Shown one piece after another: positions 35,630-44,911 of a stretch of DNA of 64,000 nucleotides (position 1 is its first letter; each line of letters opens with the position of its first letter). The stretch lies in NCBI RefSeq assembly GCF_003711225.1, contig NZ_CP031030.1:4154001-4218000 (forward strand), read 5' to 3'. A model generated the notes under the pieces. That model was given only the letters and a program-made list of their open reading frames with translations, did not search any database and was not told where the DNA came from. The position numbers were made by a program, and so were the translations under genes. The DNA comes from Runella sp. SP2. Lineage in GTDB: Bacteria; Bacteroidota; Bacteroidia; Cytophagales; Spirosomataceae.

Positions 35630-37207
35630 TTACACTAAGTATTTCAAACGCACTACTTCTTTTTCGTTCAAGAAGCGCCATTTGCCACGTGGGAGGTCTT
35701 TTTTGTTTAGCCCTGCATAGACTGTCCTATCAAGCTTAATCACCTCATAACCAAGACTTTCAAACACACGACGAACAATACGATTGCGGCCACTGTGAAT
35801 CTCAATGCCTACGACCATCGCATCGGGCGTAACAAGTGCTAAATCGTCGGGTTTGATGAATCCATCTTCTAACTCCAAACCTTCTTTGATTTTTTCAAAA
35901 TCTTCGGTCGTGATGGGTTTGTCTAACTCAACTTGGTAAATCTTATTGATTTCGTTCGAAGGGTGCATCAGTTTTTCAGCCAATTCTCCGTCGTTTGTCA
36001 ACAACAACAAGCCCGTTGTGTTACGGTCCAAACGGCCCACAGGATACACACGCTCCTGGCACGCTCCCGAAATCAGTTCCATCACCGTATGGCGACCTTC
36101 TGGATCGTCAGTCGTTGTAATGTAGTCTTTTGGTTTATTCACCAAAATATAGACCATTTTCTCAGGATTCAAGATACGGTTACCGTACTTTACAATATCG
36201 CCAGGGTTTACTTTGTGCCCTAGCTCATTGATTACCTTGCCGTTGACCGTAATTTGCCCTGTTTCAATCAATCCATCCGCTTCACGACGAGAACACAATC
36301 CCGCATTTGCGATGTATTTGTTAAGGCGAATCAAGTCATCTTTTGGCGCTGGCGCGTCTTTCTTTATGTATTTTTCTTCTGCTTTGCGAAGGTCATAACG
36401 AGGTGCTTCGGTGTACTCCCCTACCCGACGGCGCAACCCATCTTCGGCACGGCTACGTTTTTCAGGCTTATCACCTTCTTCTGAAGCCCGCCCACGTTTC
36501 TCGAATGGCTTGTCAAAACTACGTTCGCCGCGTTTCTCAAACGGTTTGTCAAAACTACGTTCACCACGCTTCTCAAATGGCTTATCAAAACTGCGTTCGC
36601 CGCGTTTTTCAAATGGCTTGTCAAAACTGCGTTCGCCACGTTCTTCTCGCTTTTCAAATGGTTTTTTGAAGGCTGGTTTGTCACCGCGTTTTTCAAATGG
36701 TTTATCAAAACTACGTTCACCACGTTTCTCAAATGGCTTGTCAAAGCTACGTTCGCCGCGCTCTTCTCGCTTTTCAAATGGTTTTTTGAAGGCTGGTTTG
36801 TCGAAGCTACGTTCACCGCGTTTCTCAAACGGTTTGTCAAAACTACGTTCAGCACGTTTCTCAAATGGCTTGTCAAAGCTACGTTCGCCGCGCTTCTCAA
36901 ACGGTTTATCAAAATTACGTTCACCGCGTTTCTCAAATGGCTTATCAAAACTACGTTCGCCGCGTTTTTCAAATGGCTTATCAAACGGCTTTTTGAAGGC
37001 TGGTTTGTCGCCGCGCTTTTCAAACGGTTTGTCAAAGCTGCGTTCGCGACGAGGGATTTCACTAGACTTTTTGTCGGAAGATTTTTCTAAACGAGGTCTT
37101 GCGCGTCTAGGTTCTGAAGCGTTGTCAAAATTATCTGACGATTGATTCGACTTTACGAATTTACTGTAAAACGGCGTTTTCCCAGCGCCTTTATTGTCTT
37201 TTTTCAT
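35630..37207 (-). CDS. RluB-type 23S rRNA pseudouridine synthase with long repetitive N-terminus
   Basis: A 525-residue protein. The C-terminal 240 residues are a complete RsuA/RluB-family synthase: S4 domain (RLNKYIANAGLCSRREADGL) and catalytic Asp in GRLDRNTTGLLL. The N-terminal part (about residues 35-255) is about 16 imperfect copies of a 12-residue unit, mostly RSFDKPFEKRGE or DKPAFKKPFEKR. It is highly charged and probably disordered, as in RNA-binding tails. Bacterial RluB proteins are normally 240-300 residues. A possible -7 element (TACCTTTG) is complementary to 37301-37308. Confidence 0.92.
   Translation of the reverse strand: MKKDNKGAGKTPFYSKFVKSNQSSDNFDNASEPRRARPRLEKSSDKKSSEIPRRERSFDKPFEKRGDKPAFKKPFDKPFEKRGERSFDKPFEKRGERNFDKPFEKRGERSFDKPFEKRAERSFDKPFEKRGERSFDKPAFKKPFEKREERGERSFDKPFEKRGERSFDKPFEKRGDKPAFKKPFEKREERGERSFDKPFEKRGERSFDKPFEKRGERSFDKPFEKRGERSFDKPFEKRGRASEEGDKPEKRSRAEDGLRRRVGEYTEAPRYDLRKAEEKYIKKDAPAPKDDLIRLNKYIANAGLCSRREADGLIETGQITVNGKVINELGHKVNPGDIVKYGNRILNPEKMVYILVNKPKDYITTTDDPEGRHTVMELISGACQERVYPVGRLDRNTTGLLLLTNDGELAEKLMHPSNEINKIYQVELDKPITTEDFEKIKEGLELEDGFIKPDDLALVTPDAMVVGIEIHSGRNRIVRRVFESLGYEVIKLDRTVYAGLNKKDLPRGKWRFLNEKEVVRLKYLV
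36490..37060. repeat. Coding tandem repeats in the pseudouridine synthase gene
   Basis: About 570 bp of near-identical 36-bp units, with occasional 24-48 bp variants, encode the charged repeats. Units differ mostly at third positions. The repeats keep other frames open by chance, giving long spurious reading frames on both strands. Confidence 0.9.
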
Positions 37208-37409
37208 TGGATTTGCAGTATCACTACTGTAAAAAGTGAATTATGTAACTAAAAATTTGGCGGCGAACAACCGCCCCAAATACCCTGATAATCAGGCGAA
37301 CAAAGGTACAAAAAATAAAGCCATGATGTTTTTTTTAAGAAACATATCTCAAAAAAATGATTTTGGTCGTTTAAACATCTAGCCATCCAACCTATTAACT
37401 TTTTGTGCC

Positions 37410-38786
37410 GTGATACTAGATCGTGTACCACTCAAACCCCTTTGGGCTCCTTCGCGCTCGGTTGTGGAGCAGTCCAACCTGAAAAAATTTCAGAACTGGT
37501 TATTTGTTAAGAAAGGACTGTATTTCCGTGATTACCACGACCTTTGGGATTGGTCAGTGACCGACATCGAGGATTTTTGGGAATCTATCTGGTCATTCTG
37601 TGATGTCAAAACCCATAGTTTGTATTGGGACGTTGTAGTGCCTGACAAAAAAAACTGGGCCAGAACCAAGTGGTTTACAGGCGCAACCATCAACTATGCC
37701 GAGCACATTTTTCGCCACAAAAACGCTAATAAACCCGCGTTTTTATACCAAAATGAAGGCGAACCATTGCGGGAATTTTCGTGGAAAGAACTCGAAAAAC
37801 ACGTTGCTACCGTTGCTACCTCCCTCCGACATATGGGCGTATCCGAGGGCGACAACGTCATGGGAATTTTGCCCAATATCCCTCAAGCGGTCATTGCTTT
37901 TTTAGCCGTTCATGCGATTGGAGCCGTTTGGTCGATTTCATCTCCTAGCACCGATGTAAAAACACTCAGCGAACGGGCCAAGGTTCTTGCGCCCAAAGTA
38001 GTGTTCGTGCATCATTCCGTGCGGCAATTACCCTCGCTCAAACACGGTACCATTACCGTTGCCGTACCCAGTAACGACGAAGCATCACCTTGGCACACAA
38101 CTGACACGTGGAGTAGTTTACTAAAAATGCCTTCGCCTCCGCTCGAATTTACGTACGTTTCTTTCGAGCATCCGCTTTGGGCTTCGTTTTCAACCAACGT
38201 GCCCGTCTTTCATACTACTGGCGGAATACTTTTGGAACACCTCAAGCTGTTGACCATCCATCAAAATTTCAAAGGAAGTGATCGTATTTTGTGGCATACG
38301 CCTTCAGATACAACCACATGGCAGTTGTCGGTCAGTACGTTATTAACAGGCGCGACTCCCGTTTTTTACCAAGGAGATGGACTTCAAAAAGGGCATTTGT
38401 GGGAAAGCATCGACCGAAATAAAATCAACCACTTTGGCTGTTCTACGGCTTTTTTAGCAACACTCAAAACGTCATTACCCAACTTTAAATTTAACAGCCT
38501 ACAGAGTATCACTACGTACGACGCGCCTCTATTGGCCGAAGAATTTGAATGGGTATATCAGCACGTGAAGAAAGATGTGTGGTTGGTAGGGTTGAGTACC
38601 CATCCTTACCTTGGTAGTAGTTTGGTAGGCGGTTCACCTACCTTGCCTGTGTTTGCTGGCGAAACACAATGTATACTTTTAGGCTGTAAATCAGCCACTT
38701 TTCCAGACAAAAGCCAGTTAGTTAGACAACCTTGGAGCAACGACCTACTGGCACAGCCGCTTCCATCAATTCCGTTTGCCAAGTAA
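37410..38786 (+). CDS. Truncated, degenerate acetoacetyl-CoA synthetase-like protein
   Basis: A 458-residue protein that aligns by eye with the first two thirds of acetoacetyl-CoA synthetase (ANL superfamily): SLYWDVVVPDKKNWARTKWF, TINYAEHIF, ATSLRHMGVSEGDNVMGILP, GGILLEHLKLLTIHQNFKG and HVKKDVWLVGLSTHPYLGSS. The phosphate-binding loop (S-S-G-T-T-G-L-P-K in family members) is replaced by STNVPVFHTTG, and the protein stops at PLPSIPFAK, before the ATP-binding hinge and C-terminal domain. It is therefore probably inactive as a ligase. The start is GTG. Confidence 0.82.
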   Translation: MILDRVPLKPLWAPSRSVVEQSNLKKFQNWLFVKKGLYFRDYHDLWDWSVTDIEDFWESIWSFCDVKTHSLYWDVVVPDKKNWARTKWFTGATINYAEHIFRHKNANKPAFLYQNEGEPLREFSWKELEKHVATVATSLRHMGVSEGDNVMGILPNIPQAVIAFLAVHAIGAVWSISSPSTDVKTLSERAKVLAPKVVFVHHSVRQLPSLKHGTITVAVPSNDEASPWHTTDTWSSLLKMPSPPLEFTYVSFEHPLWASFSTNVPVFHTTGGILLEHLKLLTIHQNFKGSDRILWHTPSDTTTWQLSVSTLLTGATPVFYQGDGLQKGHLWESIDRNKINHFGCSTAFLATLKTSLPNFKFNSLQSITTYDAPLLAEEFEWVYQHVKKDVWLVGLSTHPYLGSSLVGGSPTLPVFAGETQCILLGCKSATFPDKSQLVRQPWSNDLLAQPLPSIPFAK

Positions 38787-38842
38787 GTTTTTTTACGCAA
38801 AGGCGCAGAGTCTAATACGCTACGCCTTTGCGTGCATTTGTT

Positions 38843-39895
38843 TTAATCTACCCAGTCGGCGATGTACAAATTGGTATCGCGAGAGCCTGGGGCATTATTA
38901 CGGTTAGAACTAAAAATCAACTTCTTCCCATCGTACGAAAACATCGGGAAAGCGTTAAAAATACTGTTGTTGGTCACCCGTTCCAAGCCCGTTCCGTCGA
39001 GGTTGATAAGGTATAATTGGAAGTCGTAGCCCCGTTGAGAATGGTGGTTCGACGAGAAAATAATTTTATCACCCTTCGGCGTAAAGTAAGGTGCCCAATT
39101 GGCTTTGCCAAGTTTTGTGATTTGGCGCAAGTCCGAACCGTCCACGTTGCACGTATAAATTTCCATGTCGGTCGGTGCTACCAACCCCATCGAAAGCAGT
39201 TTTTTGTATTCAGCGATTTCTTCGTCTGTTTTTGGGCGCGACGAGCGGAAAACGAGTTTTTTACCATCGGGTGAGAAAAATGCTCCACCATCGTACCCAA
39301 GCTGATTTGTGATTTGTTTCACGTTCTTTCCGTCGATGTCCATGATGTACAAATCAAGGTCGCCGTTGCGGGTCGAAGTAAAAACAATTTTATCACCTTT
39401 GGGCGAAATCGTTGCTTCGGCATCATAACCTTTTTCGGTAGTCAATTGCTTCACCACTTTCCCTTTCAAATCCGACACAAAAATATCGTAGGTGTCATAC
39501 ACCGCCCAAAGGTATTTGTTGAGATACGGTTTGATGGGAGGCGGGCAAGAATCGTTGGCCAAGTGCGTACTTCCAAACAAAATGTGTTTGCCATCGGGCA
39601 TGAAGTACGAACAAGTCGTGCGGCCTTTTCCCGTGCTTATAAACTGCGGACGCTCATCAGGATTTTTCAACCCTTTGGTCACATCCAAGTAAAAAATCTG
39701 GTCGCACTGCAAGCCCCATTTAGGGTTATTTGACTGAAAACTAACGTATTTACTATCAAAACTAAAATACGCTTCGGCGTTATCGCCTCCGAAAGTGAGC
39801 TGTTTTACGTTGGTGAGGTGCTTTTCGTCGCCCGTTTGTGCCAGTGCAGCCGTAGCGATAAGAAGTAGCGATGTTAGCAAGTAGTTGATTCTCAT
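38843..39895 (-). CDS. TolB-like WD40/PD40 beta-propeller protein, exported
   Basis: A 350-residue protein with a signal peptide (about residues 1-19, ending AALAQTG) and six PD40 blades with repeated F/Y-S-x-DG/PKG-K-x-I/L-x-F-S/T-S motifs (ISPKGDKIVFTSTRNGD, FSPDGKKLVFRSSRP, FTPKGDKIIFSSNHH, FSYDGKKLIFSSNRN). It resembles TolB-type propellers, probably a periplasmic binding or scaffold protein. No Tol-Pal genes are nearby. Confidence 0.88.
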   Translation of the reverse strand: MRINYLLTSLLLIATAALAQTGDEKHLTNVKQLTFGGDNAEAYFSFDSKYVSFQSNNPKWGLQCDQIFYLDVTKGLKNPDERPQFISTGKGRTTCSYFMPDGKHILFGSTHLANDSCPPPIKPYLNKYLWAVYDTYDIFVSDLKGKVVKQLTTEKGYDAEATISPKGDKIVFTSTRNGDLDLYIMDIDGKNVKQITNQLGYDGGAFFSPDGKKLVFRSSRPKTDEEIAEYKKLLSMGLVAPTDMEIYTCNVDGSDLRQITKLGKANWAPYFTPKGDKIIFSSNHHSQRGYDFQLYLINLDGTGLERVTNNSIFNAFPMFSYDGKKLIFSSNRNNAPGSRDTNLYIADWVD

Positions 39896-40024
39896 ATTAC
39901 TTTCTGTTGATTTAGTAACCGCAAAGAACGGAATAGATGCCCCATGTTCGCAATCTTTTTTACGGCTTTTTGGGGACAGAAAGGCATTTTTTGGCAGAAG
40001 AGTGAAAATAATCGGGAAAATTTG

Positions 40025-40054
40025 TTTGTAATTAATCTAAATAAACTACTTTTG
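40025..40054 (+). promoter_or_regulatory. Bacteroidota promoter for the small Cys/Lys-rich gene
   Basis: TTTG at 40025-40028 and TACTTTTG at 40047-40054, 18 bp apart, lie 31 bp before the ATG of the 55-residue gene and support its expression. Confidence 0.7.
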
Positions 40055-40085
40055 CGTAAGTATTTGAAACCTTAGAACATTTCCA

Positions 40086-40253
40086 ATGACCATCGTTGAA
40101 GTTTCGACTTGCGCACTTTCAAGCACTGAAGAAAAGTTTTTCCAGCCCAACGCCTTCATGGGTTGTGCTTTTGCCTGCGACCTAAAGAAATGCTGCAAAG
40201 CGTATAAGAAGAAGGGCAAACACTGCAAAAAATGCCCCAAACGCGACGATTAG
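40086..40253 (+). CDS. Small Cys/Lys-rich protein, 55 residues
   Basis: The reading frame starts ATG ACC ATC GTT and ends TAG at 40251-40253. The product has seven cysteines, five of them clustered with lysines in the C-terminal half (CDLKKCCKAYKKKGKHCKKC). It is basic and probably soluble, and could bind metal or nucleic acid. I recall similar short proteins in Bacteroidota but cannot name a family. A strong promoter precedes it, and a terminator follows after an inverted-repeat element. Confidence 0.65.
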   Translation: MTIVEVSTCALSSTEEKFFQPNAFMGCAFACDLKKCCKAYKKKGKHCKKCPKRDD

Positions 40254-40286
40254 TGAAGTAATACTGATTAATCATTATACTAATAA

Positions 40287-40496
40287 AACGCGAACTTTTC
40301 AAGAAATGTGCCTTTTGGCACTACCTATTTGTAGTTATAGGAACCTATTTTCTTATTTTAGTGTGCCGTAGGTACACAACATCGCTTACAAGTGGTGTAC
40401 CTATGGCACACTAGATCGGATAAACACTCATTGTTCTACAAATGTTAAGCCTCTATGAGGCACAAAACCAAGTACTTATCTTGAAAAGTTCGCGTT
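40287..40496. repeat. 210-bp nested inverted-repeat element (MITE-like)
   Basis: Perfect 17-bp outer arms (aacgcgaacttttcaag at 40287-40303, its complement at 40480-40496) enclose an inner imperfect palindrome (tagtgtgccgtaggtacac at 40359-40377 with gtgtacctatggcacacta at 40395-40413). Near the right end is a unit (40436-40463) related to the ctacaaacgtt repeats at 42920 and 42995. No coding capacity is seen. No clear target duplication was identified. Confidence 0.7.
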
Positions 40497-40546
40497 AAAA
40501 AAGAGTGCTTCTTTGGAATTTTCTTACCAAAGAAGCACTCTTTTTT
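40497..40546. terminator. Bidirectional terminator
   Basis: A perfect 20-bp stem (aaaaaagagtgcttctttgg at 40497-40516, its complement at 40527-40546) with a 10-nt loop lies between convergent genes and ends at the stop codon of the HTH gene. Confidence 0.9.
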
Positions 40547-40748
40547 ATGGTACGTACTCTAATATATCTCCAGGCTGACAATCAAGGGCTTTGCAGATAG
40601 CTGCCAGCGTGTCAAACCGAACACCTTTTGCCTTCCCTGTTTTCAAAATTGACAAGTTGACGTTCGTCACCCCTACCTGTTGGGCCAATTCATTGAGTGA
40701 CATTTTTCGTTTGGCCATCATCACATCCAGATTTACTACAATCGTCAT
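40545..40748 (-). CDS. Cro/C1-type helix-turn-helix regulator (YozG-like)
   Basis: A 67-residue protein made almost entirely of one HTH_3 domain (MAKRKMSLNELAQQVGVTNV, then LAAICKALDCQPGDIL). The start MTIVVNLD at the ATG complementary to 40746-40748 is preferred; a longer form would overlap the DUF2975 gene. It directly follows a DUF2975 membrane gene. This pairing is common and suggests the regulator controls, or responds to, the membrane protein. Confidence 0.9.
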   Translation of the reverse strand: MTIVVNLDVMMAKRKMSLNELAQQVGVTNVNLSILKTGKAKGVRFDTLAAICKALDCQPGDILEYVP

Positions 40749-40749
40749 T

Positions 40750-41244
40750 TTAGATAAATGATTCGTTTTCTGATTTGACAACAATGGCTTTTTGGACAAA
40801 ATCAGTCACTAACAACATACACAATCCCAAGAAAATCGGAATAGGCTCGTGTACTAGAAAGTGGGCAAAAAAAGCCCGCACTGCTACTGGCCAAGCTACC
40901 GACGAAGGAATCCTCCCTGTATATAAACCTTCGATGGATTGTAGCTGCCTGAAAGCATATTCAAATGAGCCAACAATGGCGATTCCAATGACCAAATAAG
41001 CGACCCAACGTAGGAAAAGCGTGGCTTTTTCCGTAAAAAACTGATGCTGTAAATACAATTGTCGAAGGCGGAAAATACACCAACCTACGGTGAAAGAACA
41101 GGCTATTTTTCCCATTTTGAAGAGCCATACCCCTGCTCCATTCCCTCCCGCGTTCACTCCTTTGAGTGCTGGCATAAAATAAGATGCAAAGTCAATCACC
41201 ACAAACGCCATGATTAACCAAAGAAGAATTTTTTGTGTTTTCAT
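40750..41244 (-). CDS. DUF2975 membrane protein
   Basis: A 164-residue integral membrane protein with four membrane helices (about residues 6-26, 48-70, 84-108 and 125-150) and the typical Phe-rich segment RLRQLYLQHQFFTEKATLFL. The function is unknown. It is coupled to the adjacent HTH regulator gene. A promoter fits upstream: -7 TACATTTG complementary to 41269-41276, with TTG complementary to 41295-41297, 18 bp apart. Confidence 0.88.
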   Translation of the reverse strand: MKTQKILLWLIMAFVVIDFASYFMPALKGVNAGGNGAGVWLFKMGKIACSFTVGWCIFRLRQLYLQHQFFTEKATLFLRWVAYLVIGIAIVGSFEYAFRQLQSIEGLYTGRIPSSVAWPVAVRAFFAHFLVHEPIPIFLGLCMLLVTDFVQKAIVVKSENESFI

Positions 41245-41268
41245 TTTTCTGTATCGTTAAAGTTTAAG

Positions 41269-41297
41269 CAAATGTAGAGTAAATTTAAAATAAAACA
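41269..41297 (-). promoter_or_regulatory. Promoter for the DUF2975-HTH operon
   Basis: On the minus strand, TTG (41297-41295), 18 bp, then TACATTTG (41276-41269), 24 bp before the DUF2975 start codon. Confidence 0.6.
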
Positions 41298-41378
41298 ATA
41301 AATATTTATTATTTTATTTTAAAAAAACTTAACACTAACTAACTTCTATATACTATTTCTTCTCTCGAAAAACACATT

Positions 41379-42806
41379 TTACTTCTTATACAAAGCCTCT
41401 TCCAATATTTTTATCAAATCCTTTCCTTCGTTTTTGCTCGGTGCTGGCGGCTGAATGGCGTGGAAGGTGTGATTTCTGCCAATAACAAAAGACGACGGAA
41501 TGGCACCTGGATCATAGGTATTTGCTACGCTTTCTTCAGCTGTGATGTCATCCCGCAAGTGAGTACCTTCAATTTGGTATTTAGTAATGGCTTTGTGCCA
41601 GTCACTCTCTTTCTTATCCAACGAAATGTACAGAAACACCAAATCAGGTTGGTCTTTGAAGTGCTTTTTTATCTTTTTTGCTGGTGTCATTTCGGCAATA
41701 CACGGCCCGCACCAACTCGCCCAAAAGTCGAGATAAATCACTTTCCCCTTAAAATCAGCCAGCTGCACCGTACGACCTGCAGTATCTCGAAGTGAAAAGG
41801 ACAAAGCAGGTTTGCCAATGGCAAAGATTTCTTTCTCAATCAACCTTTGATTGATTTCGGTTCGAAATACGCTATTGGGATACCTATTTTCAAAACTCTT
41901 CACCTTCTTATTTATTTCGTCGTTCATCCCTTTGTATCCAATTTCTTGCAAGAGAAAATCGGCCGTCAACATTTCCACAAAAGCGGGAGTAAACTTTGCT
42001 TGGTTTACCTCAAAATAGGCTTCCGTTTCCCCGTAAGGAATATTGGCGGTTGGGTACTTGAGCATAAATAAATAGAGCAAGTGATGCCCATAATTGGAAG
42101 CCTTCAACGAAAAATTGTCCTGAGAAGGCGAAACCTCAGTAAAATGAGCCCGATACGCCTTAGGAATGAGTGCGTCTGTAGTTTCAATCTTTTTAGCCTG
42201 TGCTTCTTGGTAAAGTGCTCGAACAACGGTACCAAATATATCTGATTTAATACCCGCTTGAGCCATTGTAAAAAAAGCGGTCGATACTTGTTCTTTGTAC
42301 GAGTCAAGGATCTTGAGTTTTTGTTTTTCAATCTCCAACAAATAACGGAAAAACGCTTCTTTCGACTTAGCTAATCTAGCCTTGGCAGTGGTTTCCCACT
42401 GGAGCTTTTTTGTTGTTTCAATATAGTCCTCTTTATGGTAGTTAAATTTGGGGGCAGCACTTCCCGAATAACGGACTGTTTGCCAAAAATCCAACGCATC
42501 AAACTCCATAAAAATAGCGTCATTGGGCTCTATAATGCACCATGCCAATCTACCCTCGTCATCGTTTGACGCACCAGTATTGAAAATCAGTTTAAAATAA
42601 GCGACATCTGTCAGAGTAGTGGTAAATTCAAACTCATTACTTTCATTTAAAACCAACTGTTTTTGAATACCTTGCTGGGCAAAAGGATAGAGTTGAAGCT
42701 CTAAAAAACGCGACACAGGATTCTTGATTTTGCCTCGAATTGAGACATTTTGCGAAAAAGTCGCGAGGCTACTAGCCAGAAAAAAGCAGAAGAGGAAAGT
42801 TCGCAT
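41379..42806 (-). CDS. TlpA-family thioredoxin-like protein, exported
   Basis: A 475-residue exported protein (signal peptide ending TFSQNV). The N-terminal DUF4369-like beta region is followed by a helical linker and a C-terminal TlpA/ResA thioredoxin domain with active-site WASWCGPC (about residue 367) and the cis-Pro segment GAIPSSF. It probably reduces or exchanges disulphides in the periplasm. Such long Bacteroidota TlpA proteins are common. A -7 element (TATATTTG) is complementary to 42838-42845, 31 bp upstream. Confidence 0.9.
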   Translation of the reverse strand: MRTFLFCFFLASSLATFSQNVSIRGKIKNPVSRFLELQLYPFAQQGIQKQLVLNESNEFEFTTTLTDVAYFKLIFNTGASNDDEGRLAWCIIEPNDAIFMEFDALDFWQTVRYSGSAAPKFNYHKEDYIETTKKLQWETTAKARLAKSKEAFFRYLLEIEKQKLKILDSYKEQVSTAFFTMAQAGIKSDIFGTVVRALYQEAQAKKIETTDALIPKAYRAHFTEVSPSQDNFSLKASNYGHHLLYLFMLKYPTANIPYGETEAYFEVNQAKFTPAFVEMLTADFLLQEIGYKGMNDEINKKVKSFENRYPNSVFRTEINQRLIEKEIFAIGKPALSFSLRDTAGRTVQLADFKGKVIYLDFWASWCGPCIAEMTPAKKIKKHFKDQPDLVFLYISLDKKESDWHKAITKYQIEGTHLRDDITAEESVANTYDPGAIPSSFVIGRNHTFHAIQPPAPSKNEGKDLIKILEEALYKK

Positions 42807-42870
42807 AGCTGTTGTTTAGGAAGGGTTTGTAACTCAACAAATATAAAGAAAAACTATATATCAACTTTAT

Positions 42871-43024
42871 AATGTTGGGCTTCTCCGAAGCCAAATTTTT
42901 CATTGAATGGCTCTTTTTGCTACAAACGTTATGTCTCTCCGAGACTTTTTCATGGAATCATCCATTTTCGTACAATTCTACAAACGTCATGTCTCTACAA
43001 ACGTTATGTCTCTCCGAGACTTTT
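42871..43024. repeat. Copies of a ctacaaacgtt-type palindromic repeat
   Basis: The unit ctacaaacgttatgtctctc with the following cgagac hairpin occurs at 42920-42948 and 42995-43024. A truncated copy lies at 42978-42994, and a diverged copy with ggcttctccgaagcc is at 42871-42892. A related unit is at 40436-40463. These fill most of the 350-bp gap between the thioredoxin gene and pgi. No gene is seen in the gap. Confidence 0.75.
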
Positions 43025-43107
43025 ATCCCTTGATTCGTAGGCTGCCTTTATAAATTCCCACAACTTGTCCCAAATTCTGCCTTTTTACGCCCTAAAACCC
43101 TCATTTC

Positions 43108-44807
<1,700 letters not shown>

Positions 44808-44817
44808 ACTAGCAAGA

Positions 44818-44889
44818 AGCAAATAGGCAAGAGGCAAAAGGCAACTTTTAAAGTACCGTTTTTGCCTTTTGCTTCTTGCCTATTTGCCT
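44818..44889. terminator. Long imperfect palindrome after pgi
   Basis: A 27-28-nt left arm (44818-44844: agcaaataggcaagaggcaa onward) pairs with a right arm at 44862-44889 with two mismatches and a 17-nt loop. It probably ends pgi transcription; its size suggests a repeat element. Confidence 0.6.
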
Positions 44890-44911
44890 TTCAAAATACT
44901 GTTTTTCAACA

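Noticed and set aside
36411-37145. Long Arg/Ser/Phe-rich reading frame on the + strand, and another on the - strand (36421-37062), over the pseudouridine synthase repeats
   Set aside because: They exist because the repeat unit length is a multiple of three and keeps all frames open. The real frame continues into a conserved enzyme domain.
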